Positions 7,626-16,361 of a stretch of DNA of 64,000 nt are shown piece after piece. Positions within the stretch are counted from its first letter, which is position 1, and the number at the start of each line of letters is the position of its first letter. Location of the stretch: assembly GCA_905339235.1 (NCBI GenBank), contig CAJPFG010000021.1:1-64000 (forward strand), given 5' to 3'. The translations under genes were made by a program, and so were the position numbers. The notes under the pieces are model-generated. The model was not told where the DNA came from. It saw only the letters and a list, made by a program, of their open reading frames with translations, and ran no database searches. The stretch comes from Phycisphaerales bacterium (GTDB lineage: Bacteria; Planctomycetota; Phycisphaerae; Phycisphaerales; UBA1924).

Positions 7626-8122
7626 TGGGCGGCACTCCGGAGTGCGTGGCGGGTCACGATCACCCGGCCCGCGTGGGACGCCTGGATCGTGATCCGCTTC
7701 AGGCCGGTGGTTATCGCAGAGGGCTTTCCCGGCTCGGAGAGCGTGACCCACTCCACGGTCACCCGGCGCTCCCAGTTGGCGATGCCTTGGATCTTTTCTC
7801 CGCTTCGATCGGTAAGGGTGGATTCGACCAGGCCGTGATAGTCATCAACGTCGTCGTACGCGGCGTGATCTCCCGAGATCTCGCCTGCGTCGAGCCCGAT
7901 CGTGTCGGAGACGCTGCCGGGCTCGCGATAGGAGCGATCGCGGATCTCGTCGGCCAGCGCATCGGCCAGCACGATGGCGGTGGAGAGTTCCCCGTCGGCG
8001 GCGTGGAGTCTTGCCACGGAGGCGGAGACGCCCATGGCGGCCGCGAGCATGAGCGAGACGACGATCATGGACATCGCCGCTTCGACGATGGTGAACCCCC
8101 GGATGCTCCGGGCGCGGATCAT
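7622..8122 (-). CDS. PilV/GspI-like minor prepilin
   Basis: From ATG 8122 (ATGA overlap with the preceding gene) this is 166 residues; the open frame extends 11 codons further but into that gene. The type III signal sequence is IRARSIRG|FTIVEAAMSMIVVSLMLAAA. It has the cleavage Gly, Phe+1 and Glu+5 needed for prepilin peptidase processing and pilus assembly. The mature part has a short helix and then a beta-rich head (YHGLVESTLTDRSGEK...RRVTVEWVTL) of the kind in PilV/GspI proteins. It sits between the GspJ/PilW-like and PilX-like genes. Confidence 0.7.
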   Translation of the reverse strand: MIRARSIRGFTIVEAAMSMIVVSLMLAAAMGVSASVARLHAADGELSTAIVLADALADEIRDRSYREPGSVSDTIGLDAGEISGDHAAYDDVDDYHGLVESTLTDRSGEKIQGIANWERRVTVEWVTLSEPGKPSAITTGLKRITIQASHAGRVIVTRHALRSAAH

Positions 8123-9183
8123 GGTGTCACCTCGGGGCGATTCAGCACCGGCCACGAACCCGAGTACGCGGGAGAGTCCGGTTCGCCGGCGCGAAGGGAA
8201 TAGCGGACGCTTGTCAGCACCATCCTCTTTACAATCGGGTCCGGCTGAACCACTCTACCCCGCACGGTCAGCATCATGCATTCGCTGGGTGTCGTCCATG
8301 ACGCGCCATCGTTCGTCGTGCTGACGGAGTGCGCGTCGGCGGGTGGAGTGATATTCCAAAAGAGGACGTCAAACTCATCGGAGCCCGTGCCATGGAGCAC
8401 CGTCACACATGCCGCTTTGCCGGGCAACAGACCACGCACTTGAATGCCGCTGATCGTCACGGGCGTCCATGTGGCACCCAGCATCGACTCGTACACGGGA
8501 CTGGAGGAGTAGACGCGGCTGCTCGGAATGGCGCCATCGGCGGTCCTGATCTCGACCCGGCCGACGGAATCCACTTTCGTGCGGTTCCGGGCGTTGAACT
8601 CCAGTTGCGTGATGGACCATGAAACAGCGTCGACCGGCAGCGTGGGCATGAACCATGCCCCGCAGCCGCTCCCGTTGGCCTTCACTTTCTCCTGGATCGG
8701 GCTCACGCCGCTCGGGTACGAATACAGGATCTGCTCCGAGCCTTCGCTGTACGTGACCGGGAGCGCTTCCACCGCCGTGTCGTACAGAAGTTCGAGAATC
8801 TGGACAGCGGGGACGATGGAAGTCGCGGCCGCGCCGTTGATAGACATCGTGAGCGGTTGACCGGGCTTGCCGGACCAGGAATAACGGATCGTGTCGGGCT
8901 TGTCGTCTCCCGTGCGGTCGGGAACCGTGAACTCCACCTCGGACGGGCTCCGGACCGAAAATGCCGTGGCGACGGCGATGTCGTCGGCGAGGGAGGAGAG
9001 CGCGTCACCGGCGGCGGAGGCGGCCGCGGACTGATCGTCCGGGCTCGGGACCGATTTGGCGGCGAGGAGGACCGCGGACTGCGCGCCCAGCAGGATGACG
9101 GAGAGGATCGTGATGGAGATGATCACTTCGACGAGCGTGTACGCTCGACGGGGCTGGCACGGGGTGGAGTCGCGGCGTGTCAT
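8119..9183 (-). CDS. PilW/GspJ-like minor prepilin
   Basis: This 354-residue protein has an N-terminal leader MTRRDSTPCQPRRA|YTLVEVIISITILSVILLGAQ: a basic leader, hydrophobic helix and Glu+5. The residue before the cut is Ala and the first mature residue is Tyr rather than the common Gly/Phe. The rest is a long, Ser/Thr/Val-rich soluble domain with a few scattered cysteines and no recognised catalytic motif. Size and place fit a PilW/GspJ-type minor pilin. The start lacks a clear Shine-Dalgarno; the gene lies 20 bases after the GspH-like gene and overlaps the next by 4. Confidence 0.65.
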   Translation of the reverse strand: MTRRDSTPCQPRRAYTLVEVIISITILSVILLGAQSAVLLAAKSVPSPDDQSAAASAAGDALSSLADDIAVATAFSVRSPSEVEFTVPDRTGDDKPDTIRYSWSGKPGQPLTMSINGAAATSIVPAVQILELLYDTAVEALPVTYSEGSEQILYSYPSGVSPIQEKVKANGSGCGAWFMPTLPVDAVSWSITQLEFNARNRTKVDSVGRVEIRTADGAIPSSRVYSSSPVYESMLGATWTPVTISGIQVRGLLPGKAACVTVLHGTGSDEFDVLFWNITPPADAHSVSTTNDGASWTTPSECMMLTVRGRVVQPDPIVKRMVLTSVRYSLRAGEPDSPAYSGSWPVLNRPEVTP

Positions 9184-9203
9184 CTGACGATTTCGGGAGG
9201 CAC

Positions 9204-9740
9204 TTATTCCTGTATCGCGACCGGCGCGTCACCCGCGGCGTCACTGATGCTCGTCTCACCGGATTCGGGGGCGAGGGTGATGATCCGGAAGAACGACCTG
9301 GTTCCGACGCTCACTTGCCCGCCCGCCGCGGGAATGCCGAAGGCGTTGAACTCGGCTGCCGGAAGGAGATTGAACGAAGCGGAGCGGAGGGAAACAAAGT
9401 ACGGGGCGGCGGAGAGGGTGACGGTGTAGGTGCTCTTGCCGGTGTCGAAGTCCTTGATTCCGACGACCTCGTAGGAATGACCTGCGACGTTGAACGCGAC
9501 GGTGATGGGCTTGCTGGAGGCGCGGGCGCGGGACTGGGCGAGGGAGAGGTCGGCGGCAACGCGGCGGGCGGCGGCATCCACGCACTGGCGGGCCACCGCG
9601 GCCCCCCATCGCGGCGCGACGAGCGCGGCGGTCACGATCATGATGCTGATGACGATGATGAGTTCCATGAGGGTGAACCCCGGGCGTGCACAACCCCGGC
9701 GTCGGAGAGACGCCGGGGTTGGTGTGATGCTCAGGAGCAT
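9204..9740 (-). CDS. GspH/FimT-like pseudopilin
   Basis: From ATG 9740 (GAGG upstream) this is 178 residues. The leader is long, about 21 residues ending RRRGCARPG, and is followed by FTLMELIIVISIMIVTAALVAPRW, a canonical type III signal with Gly-1, Phe+1 and Glu+5. The mature region has the GspH/FimT layout: a helix with ARRVAADLSLAQSRARASSKPITVAFN, then beta strands (SYEVVGIKDFDTGKSTYTV). It is a minor pseudopilin of the assembly machine encoded around it. A 12-bp perfect inverted repeat lies inside the codons for its leader (9692-9720). Confidence 0.75.
   Translation of the reverse strand: MLLSITPTPASLRRRGCARPGFTLMELIIVISIMIVTAALVAPRWGAAVARQCVDAAARRVAADLSLAQSRARASSKPITVAFNVAGHSYEVVGIKDFDTGKSTYTVTLSAAPYFVSLRSASFNLLPAAEFNAFGIPAAGGQVSVGTRSFFRIITLAPESGETSISDAAGDAPVAIQE
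9692..9720 (-). terminator. 12-bp perfect stem-loop just after the major pilin gene, inside the gspH-like leader codons
   Basis: AACCCCGGCGTC (9692-9703), loop GGAGA, GACGCCGGGGTT (9709-9720). It begins about 60 bases after the major pilin stop and 20 bases after the next start codon. No long T-run follows on the minus strand. It is well placed to stop or protect most pilin transcripts so that the pilin is made in excess over the minor pilins, but it may instead be a REP-like insertion in a tolerant leader. Confidence 0.45.
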
Positions 9741-9780
9741 CGTCCCCTCCTCAAGCGGGGCGCGGTGCGGCACGGTCAGT

Positions 9781-10251
9781 TCAATAGGAGTTGTACGCCT
9801 TTCCCGTCGCGTCGGACTCGGTGGCGCCGGCGACGATCAGGCCGGTGCTTTCGTTGTACACCCAGGCGACGCCGGCGCCGTTGGCGGCGGCGACGGTGTT
9901 CAGGCCCTTCTTGGCGCCCACGGGCAGGCTGGGGATGCTGCGGATATACGGGCCGTAGATGAACGACGTGGTCTTGGTGGGGCTGGTGGCGCCCGTGGCA
10001 TCGGAATACTGGGTCATCTGAGCATCGAACGAGGCGACCAGCGGGTAGTCGGTATCGGTGCCGCCGTGCTCGGTGTGGTAGAGATCGATCGCATTGCGCA
10101 GGATGGTGAGGTTGCCGGACAGGGCGGCGTCGCCCGCGCCGGACGCGCCGCGGCTCATGCGCGGGATGGCGATGGCGGCGATGATGCCGATGATCACCAC
10201 GACGATGACAAGTTCGATCAGGCTGAATCCACGACGAGCGATGTGCCGCAT
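9781..10251 (-). CDS. Major type IV pilin / GspG-like pseudopilin
   Basis: From ATG 10251 (GGAGG six bases upstream) this is 156 residues. The leader MRHIARRG is short and followed by FSLIELVIVVVIIGIIAAIAIPRMSR, an ideal class III signal with Gly-1, Phe+1, Glu+5 and the IAAIAIPR motif of major pilins. Then come the helix NLTILRNAIDLYHTEHGG and a small beta head; the NAIDLYHTEHG part resembles GspG. It has a 177-base upstream region of its own and a strong stem-loop downstream, so it is probably the most highly expressed gene of the cluster and the main fibre subunit. Confidence 0.8.
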   Translation of the reverse strand: MRHIARRGFSLIELVIVVVIIGIIAAIAIPRMSRGASGAGDAALSGNLTILRNAIDLYHTEHGGTDTDYPLVASFDAQMTQYSDATGATSPTKTTSFIYGPYIRSIPSLPVGAKKGLNTVAAANGAGVAWVYNESTGLIVAGATESDATGKAYNSY

Positions 10252-10428
10252 AACTGCCTCCGGTATTTCTGGCAAACGTGCTGAGGGTTCGGACCGCGCC
10301 GGGCACCTCGCCCGGACGCACGGAGCATCGGCGAATCGCGGTCTGAGATTGACGCTTCACCCGCCCCCACGGGCGACGCGGGAGTTTTGTTCGTCACACG
10401 CTGCATAAACGGAGCGTGATGGCGGATG
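10252..10428 (-). promoter_or_regulatory. Upstream region of the major pilin with leader hairpin (10299-10315)
   Basis: This 177-base gap is the largest in the pilus cluster, and the pilin is the obvious reason for it. Within it CCGGGC-ACCTC-GCCCGG (10299-10315) can form a perfect 6-bp stem in the pilin leader about 50 bases before ATG. Just after the preceding gene a GC stem (CGCCC/GGGCG, about 10363-10376) may end the upstream message. I see no confident -35/-10 pair. Confidence 0.4.
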
Positions 10429-11013
10429 TCACTTGGAAGTCAGAGCGCTCGCGAGTTCGAGCGTCAGGAACTTGCCGTTAGCCTGCACGACGACTTTTCG
10501 GTCCTCGCGGTCGATGGAAACCAGGCGGAGTGTGCACTTGGAAGCGCCTTCACCGAAATCTATCGTCTCTCCCGCCTTCACCTTCACTCCGCTGATCACC
10601 ACCAGCACGCTGCTTATCGACGTAAGTTTCAGTTCCGGAAGCAACGGGTCGGTGGGCTTGGCGTTCGCGTCGTGATTGGATAGGTTCGAAGGGGCCGCCG
10701 GCCGCCAGGAGACGGGCACCGCGAACGCGTCCGAAAACACCGGCGGGCCCTCGGTGGGCTTGGCGACCGGATCTGTGCGGTCCAGATCGCTCGCGATCGC
10801 CTTGAGACGCTCGGCGAGTGAGGTTTCGGCGCAGCGAGCGGGCGCCCGGGCCGCGGCCACCGCCGACTTGGCGGCAGGGACCGCTTCCGCGGACGCCGTG
10901 GCGGGCCCGGATTCTCCGGGACCGAGGACGAAGCGGTCTACCACCAGCGCGACCACCCCCAGGGCCAGGATCGAAACGGCGAACTTTCGGCGGTTAGTTG
11001 GTTCCACGCCCAA
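10429..11013 (-). CDS. PilP/GspC-like inner-membrane connector protein
   Basis: This 194-residue protein has a basic start (TNRRK) and one membrane helix (FAVSILALGVVALVVDRFVL). An Ala/Pro-rich periplasmic linker follows, then a C-terminal small beta domain with LKLTSISSVLVVISGVKVKAGETIDFG and VSIDREDRKVVVQANGK. That C-terminal pattern (Leu-x-Leu-x-Gly-like start, a SINGKxVxxGD-like turn, and a VxxIxxxxVxV strand) is what PilP and the GspC HR domain look like; both link the inner platform to the secretin. No secretin is in the window. Start is uncertain: TTG 11013 or GTG 11007. Confidence 0.5.
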   Translation of the reverse strand: MGVEPTNRRKFAVSILALGVVALVVDRFVLGPGESGPATASAEAVPAAKSAVAAARAPARCAETSLAERLKAIASDLDRTDPVAKPTEGPPVFSDAFAVPVSWRPAAPSNLSNHDANAKPTDPLLPELKLTSISSVLVVISGVKVKAGETIDFGEGASKCTLRLVSIDREDRKVVVQANGKFLTLELASALTSK

Positions 11014-11037
11014 ACAGGCAATATGGAACGCACCACG

Positions 11038-11637
11038 TCAAGGCCTGGACGGTTTAGATCCCGCGGCCGCGGCGGTGGAGGCGTCAGGACCGGCAGAGGT
11101 GTACCAGAGCAGATCGAAGGTGAAGAACGCGGCCTCGGTGGGAGAGTCGGCGCGTCCGGCGATGGAGAAGGACACAACTTCCATGTCCGGAAACTCCAAG
11201 TGGAGTTGCGACAGAAAGACGGAGATCCGGGCCGCGGGGCCTTCTCCGGCGATGGTGATGGGCACGCGGACAAACCGCTTCGCGGGCTGCGCGGCCTTGG
11301 GAACGACTTCTCGGACACGGATGGCGCATCGGTCGGCGAGTTCGGGGATCGCGGCCATTCGCTGGTTGAGTTTGCTCGCGTGTTCGAGCCTGACCGATCT
11401 CCCCTCGAAACGTCCCAGTTCATCCAGCCTGGCCTTGACGTCGCGAAGCGCTGCCGCATTGGCGCCCTTGGCCTCGTTCAGTGCGGTCAGTGATTCCTGC
11501 TGCATCGCGTTTTCGGCCCGCGCGCGGCGGACGGGTTCGAAGCCGCCGAAGTGGGCGACGACGGCGATGAGAACGATACCGCCGATGCCGATGAGGTCCA
11601 CCGGGGTGAACAGGCGATGGATGCCCGGACGGCTCAT
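11038..11637 (-). CDS. pilO: PilO-like type IV pilus inner-membrane protein
   Basis: This is a 199-residue protein with one N-terminal membrane helix (VDLIGIGGIVLIAVVAHFGGF). A coiled coil follows (about 40-95, rich in Glu/Arg/Leu/Ala), then a ferredoxin-like periplasmic domain (VRVPITIAGEGPAARISVFLSQLHLEFPDMEVVSFSI). PilO pairs with PilN and spans the periplasm to join PilM and PilP. ATG 11637 overlaps the stop of pilN (ATGA). The assignment is mainly from fold pattern and gene order. Confidence 0.65.
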   Translation of the reverse strand: MSRPGIHRLFTPVDLIGIGGIVLIAVVAHFGGFEPVRRARAENAMQQESLTALNEAKGANAAALRDVKARLDELGRFEGRSVRLEHASKLNQRMAAIPELADRCAIRVREVVPKAAQPAKRFVRVPITIAGEGPAARISVFLSQLHLEFPDMEVVSFSIAGRADSPTEAAFFTFDLLWYTSAGPDASTAAAAGSKPSRP

Positions 11638-12263
11638 GGGCGCCCCTCCGGCGGCGGGAGTGCGGGGGCGCGATTCGGGACGGTACAGACCACGGTGAAG
11701 TCGATCAGGGCGGTCGTTCCGGCAATGCCCGATCCGCCCCGCTCGCGGGTTTCGGAAAGGGACACGGACTCGAACAGGCCCGATCTCTCAAGTCGGAGCA
11801 CGAACTGCGTGGCGGCGCCGTGGGATGCGGCGGCGCCCGCGACATTGAGCGTCCAGGGTCCGCGTGCGGGCAGGTCTCCGGGGCGGGCGACAGAGTCGGG
11901 ACGCTGGGCGAGGGCGAGCCGTTCGAGGGCGACGTCTTCGCCCCGAGTCCGGGCGAGCACTTCAAGCAGCGTGCTCCAATCGGGGTGATCGACGATGGCC
12001 TTCGCGGATTCGACGCGGTTGCGCGCCTCGGCGAGGACTTTCTGGAGGCCCTCGAGTTCGCGCTCGTTGGAATCGAGAAGAGTCTTCGCCGTGGAAATCT
12101 GCTCGGCCATGCCGGTGGAGACCCCCGAGCCGGCGGCGTAGGTGCTCCAAAGGGCGATGATCGCGAGAATGTACGCGACGCCGAAAAGACACCAGGCCCG
12201 GGTGCGCCGGCGCAGCCTCAGGGCGCGAACGCGGTGGGCGGGCAGGAGGTTGATGGTGATCAT
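11634..12263 (-). CDS. pilN: PilN-like type IV pilus assembly protein
   Basis: From ATG 12263 (ATGA overlap with pilM) this is 209 residues. It starts MITINLLPAHRVRALRLRRR, the conserved cytoplasmic INLLP motif by which PilN docks into PilM. One membrane helix follows (CLFGVAYILAIIALW), then a coiled coil (STAKTLLDSNERELEGLQKVLAEARNRVE) and a periplasmic ferredoxin-like domain. The INLLP sequence makes this the surest of the M-N-O assignments. Confidence 0.8.
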   Translation of the reverse strand: MITINLLPAHRVRALRLRRRTRAWCLFGVAYILAIIALWSTYAAGSGVSTGMAEQISTAKTLLDSNERELEGLQKVLAEARNRVESAKAIVDHPDWSTLLEVLARTRGEDVALERLALAQRPDSVARPGDLPARGPWTLNVAGAAASHGAATQFVLRLERSGLFESVSLSETRERGGSGIAGTTALIDFTVVCTVPNRAPALPPPEGRP

Positions 12264-13330
12264 GCCGCGCTCCTCATGAGCGCTCGGGAGCCGTGCAGCG
12301 CGAGGCCCAGCGCGACCGCGCACGAGACGTCCGGCGACTGCGTGTGCCCGACCCGCGGGAGCGTGGCAACGTGAGACAGGAGCAGCGGCTGCGCCGGCGC
12401 GGAGAGACTCGCGCCGAGGCGTTCGAACAGGCCGGGCGCGGCCCACCCGTCACCGGTAACAAGCACGCGGCGGATCGGGGTTTCGGGATAGCGGTGGGTC
12501 GCGTAGGAAACTGATCGGGCCACTTCGGGCACCACGGAGTCCACATACTCGCCGAGCACGGTGCGCATTCGGGGGGACAGGGACTCTTCGCAGGCCGCGA
12601 CGCGCGTCAGCACCCCGGCCAGCGCGTCAGGCCCAAGGCCCGCGCGGCGTTCGGCGTTGGAGCAGACACCCGCCCACCCGACGGATTCGACGAAGCGCTC
12701 CACGACGATGCAGTCGCGGAGCGAGACAATCACGCTCAAGCCGTCCCAGTTGGCGTCCACGAGGCAGGTAAGCCCATCGCGGGCGAGCAGCGGCGCCGCG
12801 GCACGGTGCAGCGCCGGCGCACGGCAATCCAGCGCGAGCACCTCCAGGCCCAGGCACTCCAGCGCATCCAGGAGCGGCTCGACGTGCACGGGGAGCAGAC
12901 CGACGGCGATGGCGTGAGTGCCGTCGCCGGCGCGGAGCGGAGGAGGGACCTCCCAGAGGGCCATTTCGAAGGCGCTGGGGTCGGCACGATTGGCGCGGGC
13001 GAGTTCGAGCCGCGCGATCTGCTCCAGCGGCGCGCCGCTGGAGCGCGGCGGGAGCTCGAGCGCCGCGGACATCGTGAGGTCGCGGGGGATGCCCAGGATC
13101 ACGCCCGCTCCCTCGAATCCGCCCCGTTCGATAATGCCGGCGATAAGCGCGGCGTCCTCGGCGGAAGGAAGCGGCGAGCGGGCCGGCTGCCCGGGACGGG
13201 ACGCCTGCACGCAGGCAATCATGCGAGGGGGCGCACCTCGCTTTACGGCGCACTGGACCGCCTTGATCGTGCGGCCGGCGATATCGACGCCGATGGGCGT
13301 GCGCTGGGACCAGGGAAGGGAGAGACTCAT
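12260..13330 (-). CDS. pilM: PilM-like actin-fold ATPase
   Basis: From ATG 13330 (ATGA overlap with pilC) this gives 356 residues; the open frame reaches further upstream but inside pilC. The N-terminus TPIGVDIAGRTIKAVQ is the phosphate-1-like start of the PilM/actin superfamily (G-x-D-I/L-G). Later come VILGIPRDLTMSAALELPP, LEVLALDCRAPALHRAAAP, CLVDANWDGLSVIVS (phosphate-2-like) and RVLVTGDGWAAPGL. PilM is a cytosolic ring component that binds the N-terminus of PilN and couples the motor to the periplasmic alignment complex. Confidence 0.7.
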   Translation of the reverse strand: MSLSLPWSQRTPIGVDIAGRTIKAVQCAVKRGAPPRMIACVQASRPGQPARSPLPSAEDAALIAGIIERGGFEGAGVILGIPRDLTMSAALELPPRSSGAPLEQIARLELARANRADPSAFEMALWEVPPPLRAGDGTHAIAVGLLPVHVEPLLDALECLGLEVLALDCRAPALHRAAAPLLARDGLTCLVDANWDGLSVIVSLRDCIVVERFVESVGWAGVCSNAERRAGLGPDALAGVLTRVAACEESLSPRMRTVLGEYVDSVVPEVARSVSYATHRYPETPIRRVLVTGDGWAAPGLFERLGASLSAPAQPLLLSHVATLPRVGHTQSPDVSCAVALGLALHGSRALMRSAA

Positions 13331-14550
13331 CCGTGTCCTCCCGCGGCGGTGAGATCGAAGAGAGGGAGGAACATGCTGATAGCCATGCTGCCGACGATCA
13401 GGCCCAGGACGATGAGGATCAGGGGCTCGAGCAGGCTGGTAACGGTCTTGAGAGCCAGTTCGTTGTCCTCGTCCATGGCGTCGGCGAGCGTCAGGAGCAC
13501 GATGGAGATCCGGCCGCTGCGCTCCCCGCTGCGGATGGCCTCGATCACGCTGGGAGGAACGAGCGAGGGGTCGTTGATGGCGACGCTGAAGTTTTCGCCG
13601 CGGGTGACCGCGTCTTCGGCGCGGGCCAGGAGCAAGTCGTACTTGGAGATGCCCGTGGCCTGCCGGGTGAGGCGGATGGCGTCGAGGAGAGCGACCTTGC
13701 CGTCGAGGAGCACGCCGAGCACGCGGGAGAACCGGGCGACGGCGTAACTGCGGGTGAGGCGGCCGAGTTGCGGCGCGGTGAGCATGAACTGCTCGAAAGC
13801 CTGAGCCCCCCCGCTGGTGGCGAGCCAGAGTTTCAGGCCGACGGGCAGGCCGACCGCGGCGCCAACGACCACGTACCAGTAGTCCCGCCCGAGGCGGGAG
13901 ATGTCCATGAGCACCTGGGTGGTGGGCGGCAGGGGCGTGTCGAGGGTCTTGAAGAGCCCTTCGAAACGCGGGAGCACGAAGCCGAGCATCGCAATGGTAA
14001 CGACTATGGCCACGACGATCAGGAGGCATGGATAGACCATCGCCCCCGTGACGTTTTTGCGCACCTTGACCTGCTGACGGGTGAAGGTAGAAAGCCGGGC
14101 CAGCATCACGTCGAGTTTTCCCCCGCTCTCGCCCGCGGCGATGAGGCTGCGGCAGACGCCGTCGAAGTACTCCGGGTGTGCGGACATGGCGTCGGAAAAC
14201 TGCACGCCCTCCTCGATCCGCCGGCGGAGTGTCTGGAGCATGGCCTTGAATGGCCCCTCCTTCTGCTGACGTTCGAGCGATTCGATCGCCTCAACGACGG
14301 GCGTGCCGGTGCTGACGAGCACGGCCAACTGGCGGAGGAATCCGGCGACTTGCTCGAGCCGCTTGCCGGTGATCCGCTTGCGCACGGGGCCCGCCGCGCT
14401 GCTCGCGGCAAGATCGCGGGGTTCGCCGATCTCCGAGACGAAGATGCCCCTGCGGCGGAGGATCTCCGCGGCCTCGTGGCGGTCGGCGGCTTCGAGGGTG
14501 TCGGAGACAGCCTTTCCCGTCTTGTCAAATCCCTTGTAGGCAAACCTCAT
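13327..14550 (-). CDS. pilC: Type IV pilus / type II secretion platform protein PilC/GspF
   Basis: From ATG 14550 (ATGA overlap with pilB) this is 407 residues, the usual size. It starts MRFAYKGFDKTGKAVSDTLEA, the standard YxGxDxxGkxxxG opening. It then has two T2SSF domains, about residues 70-193 (FLRQLAVLVSTGTPVVEAIESL...GVQFSDAMSAHPEYFDG...IAAGESGGKLDVML) and 270-395 (FSRVLGVLLDGKVALLDAI...IRSGERSGRISIVLLTLAD). Three hydrophobic segments lie near 170-195, 225-245 and 375-400. It is the inner-membrane platform on which the PilB motor acts. Confidence 0.9.
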   Translation of the reverse strand: MRFAYKGFDKTGKAVSDTLEAADRHEAAEILRRRGIFVSEIGEPRDLAASSAAGPVRKRITGKRLEQVAGFLRQLAVLVSTGTPVVEAIESLERQQKEGPFKAMLQTLRRRIEEGVQFSDAMSAHPEYFDGVCRSLIAAGESGGKLDVMLARLSTFTRQQVKVRKNVTGAMVYPCLLIVVAIVVTIAMLGFVLPRFEGLFKTLDTPLPPTTQVLMDISRLGRDYWYVVVGAAVGLPVGLKLWLATSGGAQAFEQFMLTAPQLGRLTRSYAVARFSRVLGVLLDGKVALLDAIRLTRQATGISKYDLLLARAEDAVTRGENFSVAINDPSLVPPSVIEAIRSGERSGRISIVLLTLADAMDEDNELALKTVTSLLEPLILIVLGLIVGSMAISMFLPLFDLTAAGGHG

Positions 14551-16361
14551 GCGGCCTCCTTGATCGGCGGCGCGGACGCGGCGGGCGCGGGCGTAACGAC
14601 GGTCTCGTCGTCGTTTTGCGTGACGCGGAGGATTTCCTCCAGGCTTGTCTTTCCGTCGAGTGCCAGCAGGACTCCCTCCTCGCGAAGGGTGAGCATCCCC
14701 TGCTCCCGCATCTTGGCGCGGAGTTCGTGGGAGGGCCGGCCGTGGTGGACCATGCGACGGATTTCGGGGGTCACCTCGAACACCTCGTACACGCCCAGCC
14801 GTCCCTGGTATCCGCTGTCGTGGCATCGCTGGCAGCCGGAGCCTTTTCGGAAGGGGCGGCCCCCCTCGTTGGGGAGCCCGGCATCGCGGAGCACGTGCTC
14901 GGCGGGGTAGTACTTGGTGGCGCAACCGGGGCAGATGGTGCGTGCGAGGCGCTGGGCGACGGCGCCGTTGAACGCGCCGCTGAGCAGGTAGGTCTCGATG
15001 CCCATATCCACGAGCCGCGCGACCGCCCCGGGGGCGTCGTTGGTGTGGAGGGTGGCCAGCACGAGGTGGCCCGTGAGCGCGGCCTGCACGGCGACACGGG
15101 CGGTCTCGTTGTCGCGGATCTCGCCGACCATGATGATATCGGGGTCCTGCCTCAGGATGCTTCGCAGCGCGCGGGCGAAGGACAGCCCGATGGGCTCGTT
15201 GGTCTGGATCTGGTTGACCATGTCGAGTTGGTACTCGACGGGGTCCTCGACGGTGAGGATGTTGACTTCGGGGTTGCGAAGCAGATCGAGGGCGGAGTAG
15301 AGGGTGGTGGTCTTGCCGCTCCCGGTAGGCCCCGTGACCAGGGCCATGCCGTGCGATTGGTCCAGAAACCGCTTGAAAGTCTCGAGGGGCTTGTCGCGGA
15401 ATCCAAGGTCTTCGAGCCGGATCTTGAGGTTCTGCTTGTCGAGCACTCGTATGACGATCTTCTCGCCCAGGAGGGTCGGCATGGTGGAAACGCGGAGGTC
15501 GATCTCGCGCCCCTCGGCGACGATGCGGACGCGGCCTTCCTGGGGCATGCGCTTCTCGGCGATGTCCATCTTGCCGATAACCTTGATGCGAGAGACGATG
15601 GCGGCGTGCATTCCGGGCGGGGGCTTCATCAGGTCGCGCAGCGTGCCGTCGATGCGGTAGCGGATGCGGGTGCCCTTCTTGTCGGGCTCGACGTGGATGT
15701 CGCTGGCGCCGTCTTTGACGGAGGTGAGCAGGGCGATGTTGACAAGGTTGATGATCGGGCTTCCGGCGACCATCTTGTCGAGGTCGGTGGTGGGCCCTTC
15801 GTCAACGGTTTCTCGCTCGACGACCTCGACGGCGGTGTCCTGGAGTTTGGTGAGGAACTCGTCCACGTCCACGTCGCCCGAGGAATACTTCTTGACGAAC
15901 TCAACGATGTTCGCTTCCATCGCGAGCACGGGCCGGACCTTGCAGCCGCTGAGTTGGGCGACGCGGTCGATGGTCGGAAGGCTCTGGGGCTCGGCCATGG
16001 CGACGGTGATTTCGCCGCCGACCTTGAACATGGGGATGACGCGGAGGCGTTCGCACTCGTCGGCGCCCATGACCTTGACCAGTGCGGGGTCGATCAGGCC
16101 GTGGCGCAGGTTGACGCCCTTGACGCCCAGGCATTTTCCGAGCGCTCGGACGAGGACGGAAGGGCTGATGATCCCCTGCTGAACGAGGAGTTCGCCGAGC
16201 ATCCGGGAGCCGGTGCCCTGGGAGGCGAGGGTCTTCTCCAGTTGGTCACGCGTGATGTGTCCTTCGGAAAGAAGGACGTCTCCCACGCGGGGCCGGCGCG
16301 GCGCGTTCAGGGACGCGTCGGCGGGCGGAGGTTGGGGAGTGTGGGCGTCGTGCTCGTTCAC
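14547..16361 (-). CDS. pilB: Type IV pilus / type II secretion assembly ATPase PilB/GspE
   Basis: This 604-residue protein starts at GTG 16361, overlapping the stop of the STAS gene (GTGA). It has an N-terminal MshEN/GSPII_E domain (about 26-160, RVGDVLLSEGHITRDQLEKTL). Then comes the motor: Walker A GPTGSGKTTTLY at 344-355, an Asp box around VEDPVEYQLD (371-380), Walker B DPDIIMVGEIRD at 406-417, and a His box GHLVLATLHTNDA. A four-cysteine zinc site follows (C477, C480, C510, C513). The tetracysteine motif and N-domain are those of assembly ATPases; retraction ATPases such as PilT lack them. The protein powers polymerisation of the pilin encoded downstream. Confidence 0.95.
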   Translation of the reverse strand: MNEHDAHTPQPPPADASLNAPRRPRVGDVLLSEGHITRDQLEKTLASQGTGSRMLGELLVQQGIISPSVLVRALGKCLGVKGVNLRHGLIDPALVKVMGADECERLRVIPMFKVGGEITVAMAEPQSLPTIDRVAQLSGCKVRPVLAMEANIVEFVKKYSSGDVDVDEFLTKLQDTAVEVVERETVDEGPTTDLDKMVAGSPIINLVNIALLTSVKDGASDIHVEPDKKGTRIRYRIDGTLRDLMKPPPGMHAAIVSRIKVIGKMDIAEKRMPQEGRVRIVAEGREIDLRVSTMPTLLGEKIVIRVLDKQNLKIRLEDLGFRDKPLETFKRFLDQSHGMALVTGPTGSGKTTTLYSALDLLRNPEVNILTVEDPVEYQLDMVNQIQTNEPIGLSFARALRSILRQDPDIIMVGEIRDNETARVAVQAALTGHLVLATLHTNDAPGAVARLVDMGIETYLLSGAFNGAVAQRLARTICPGCATKYYPAEHVLRDAGLPNEGGRPFRKGSGCQRCHDSGYQGRLGVYEVFEVTPEIRRMVHHGRPSHELRAKMREQGMLTLREEGVLLALDGKTSLEEILRVTQNDDETVVTPAPAASAPPIKEAA

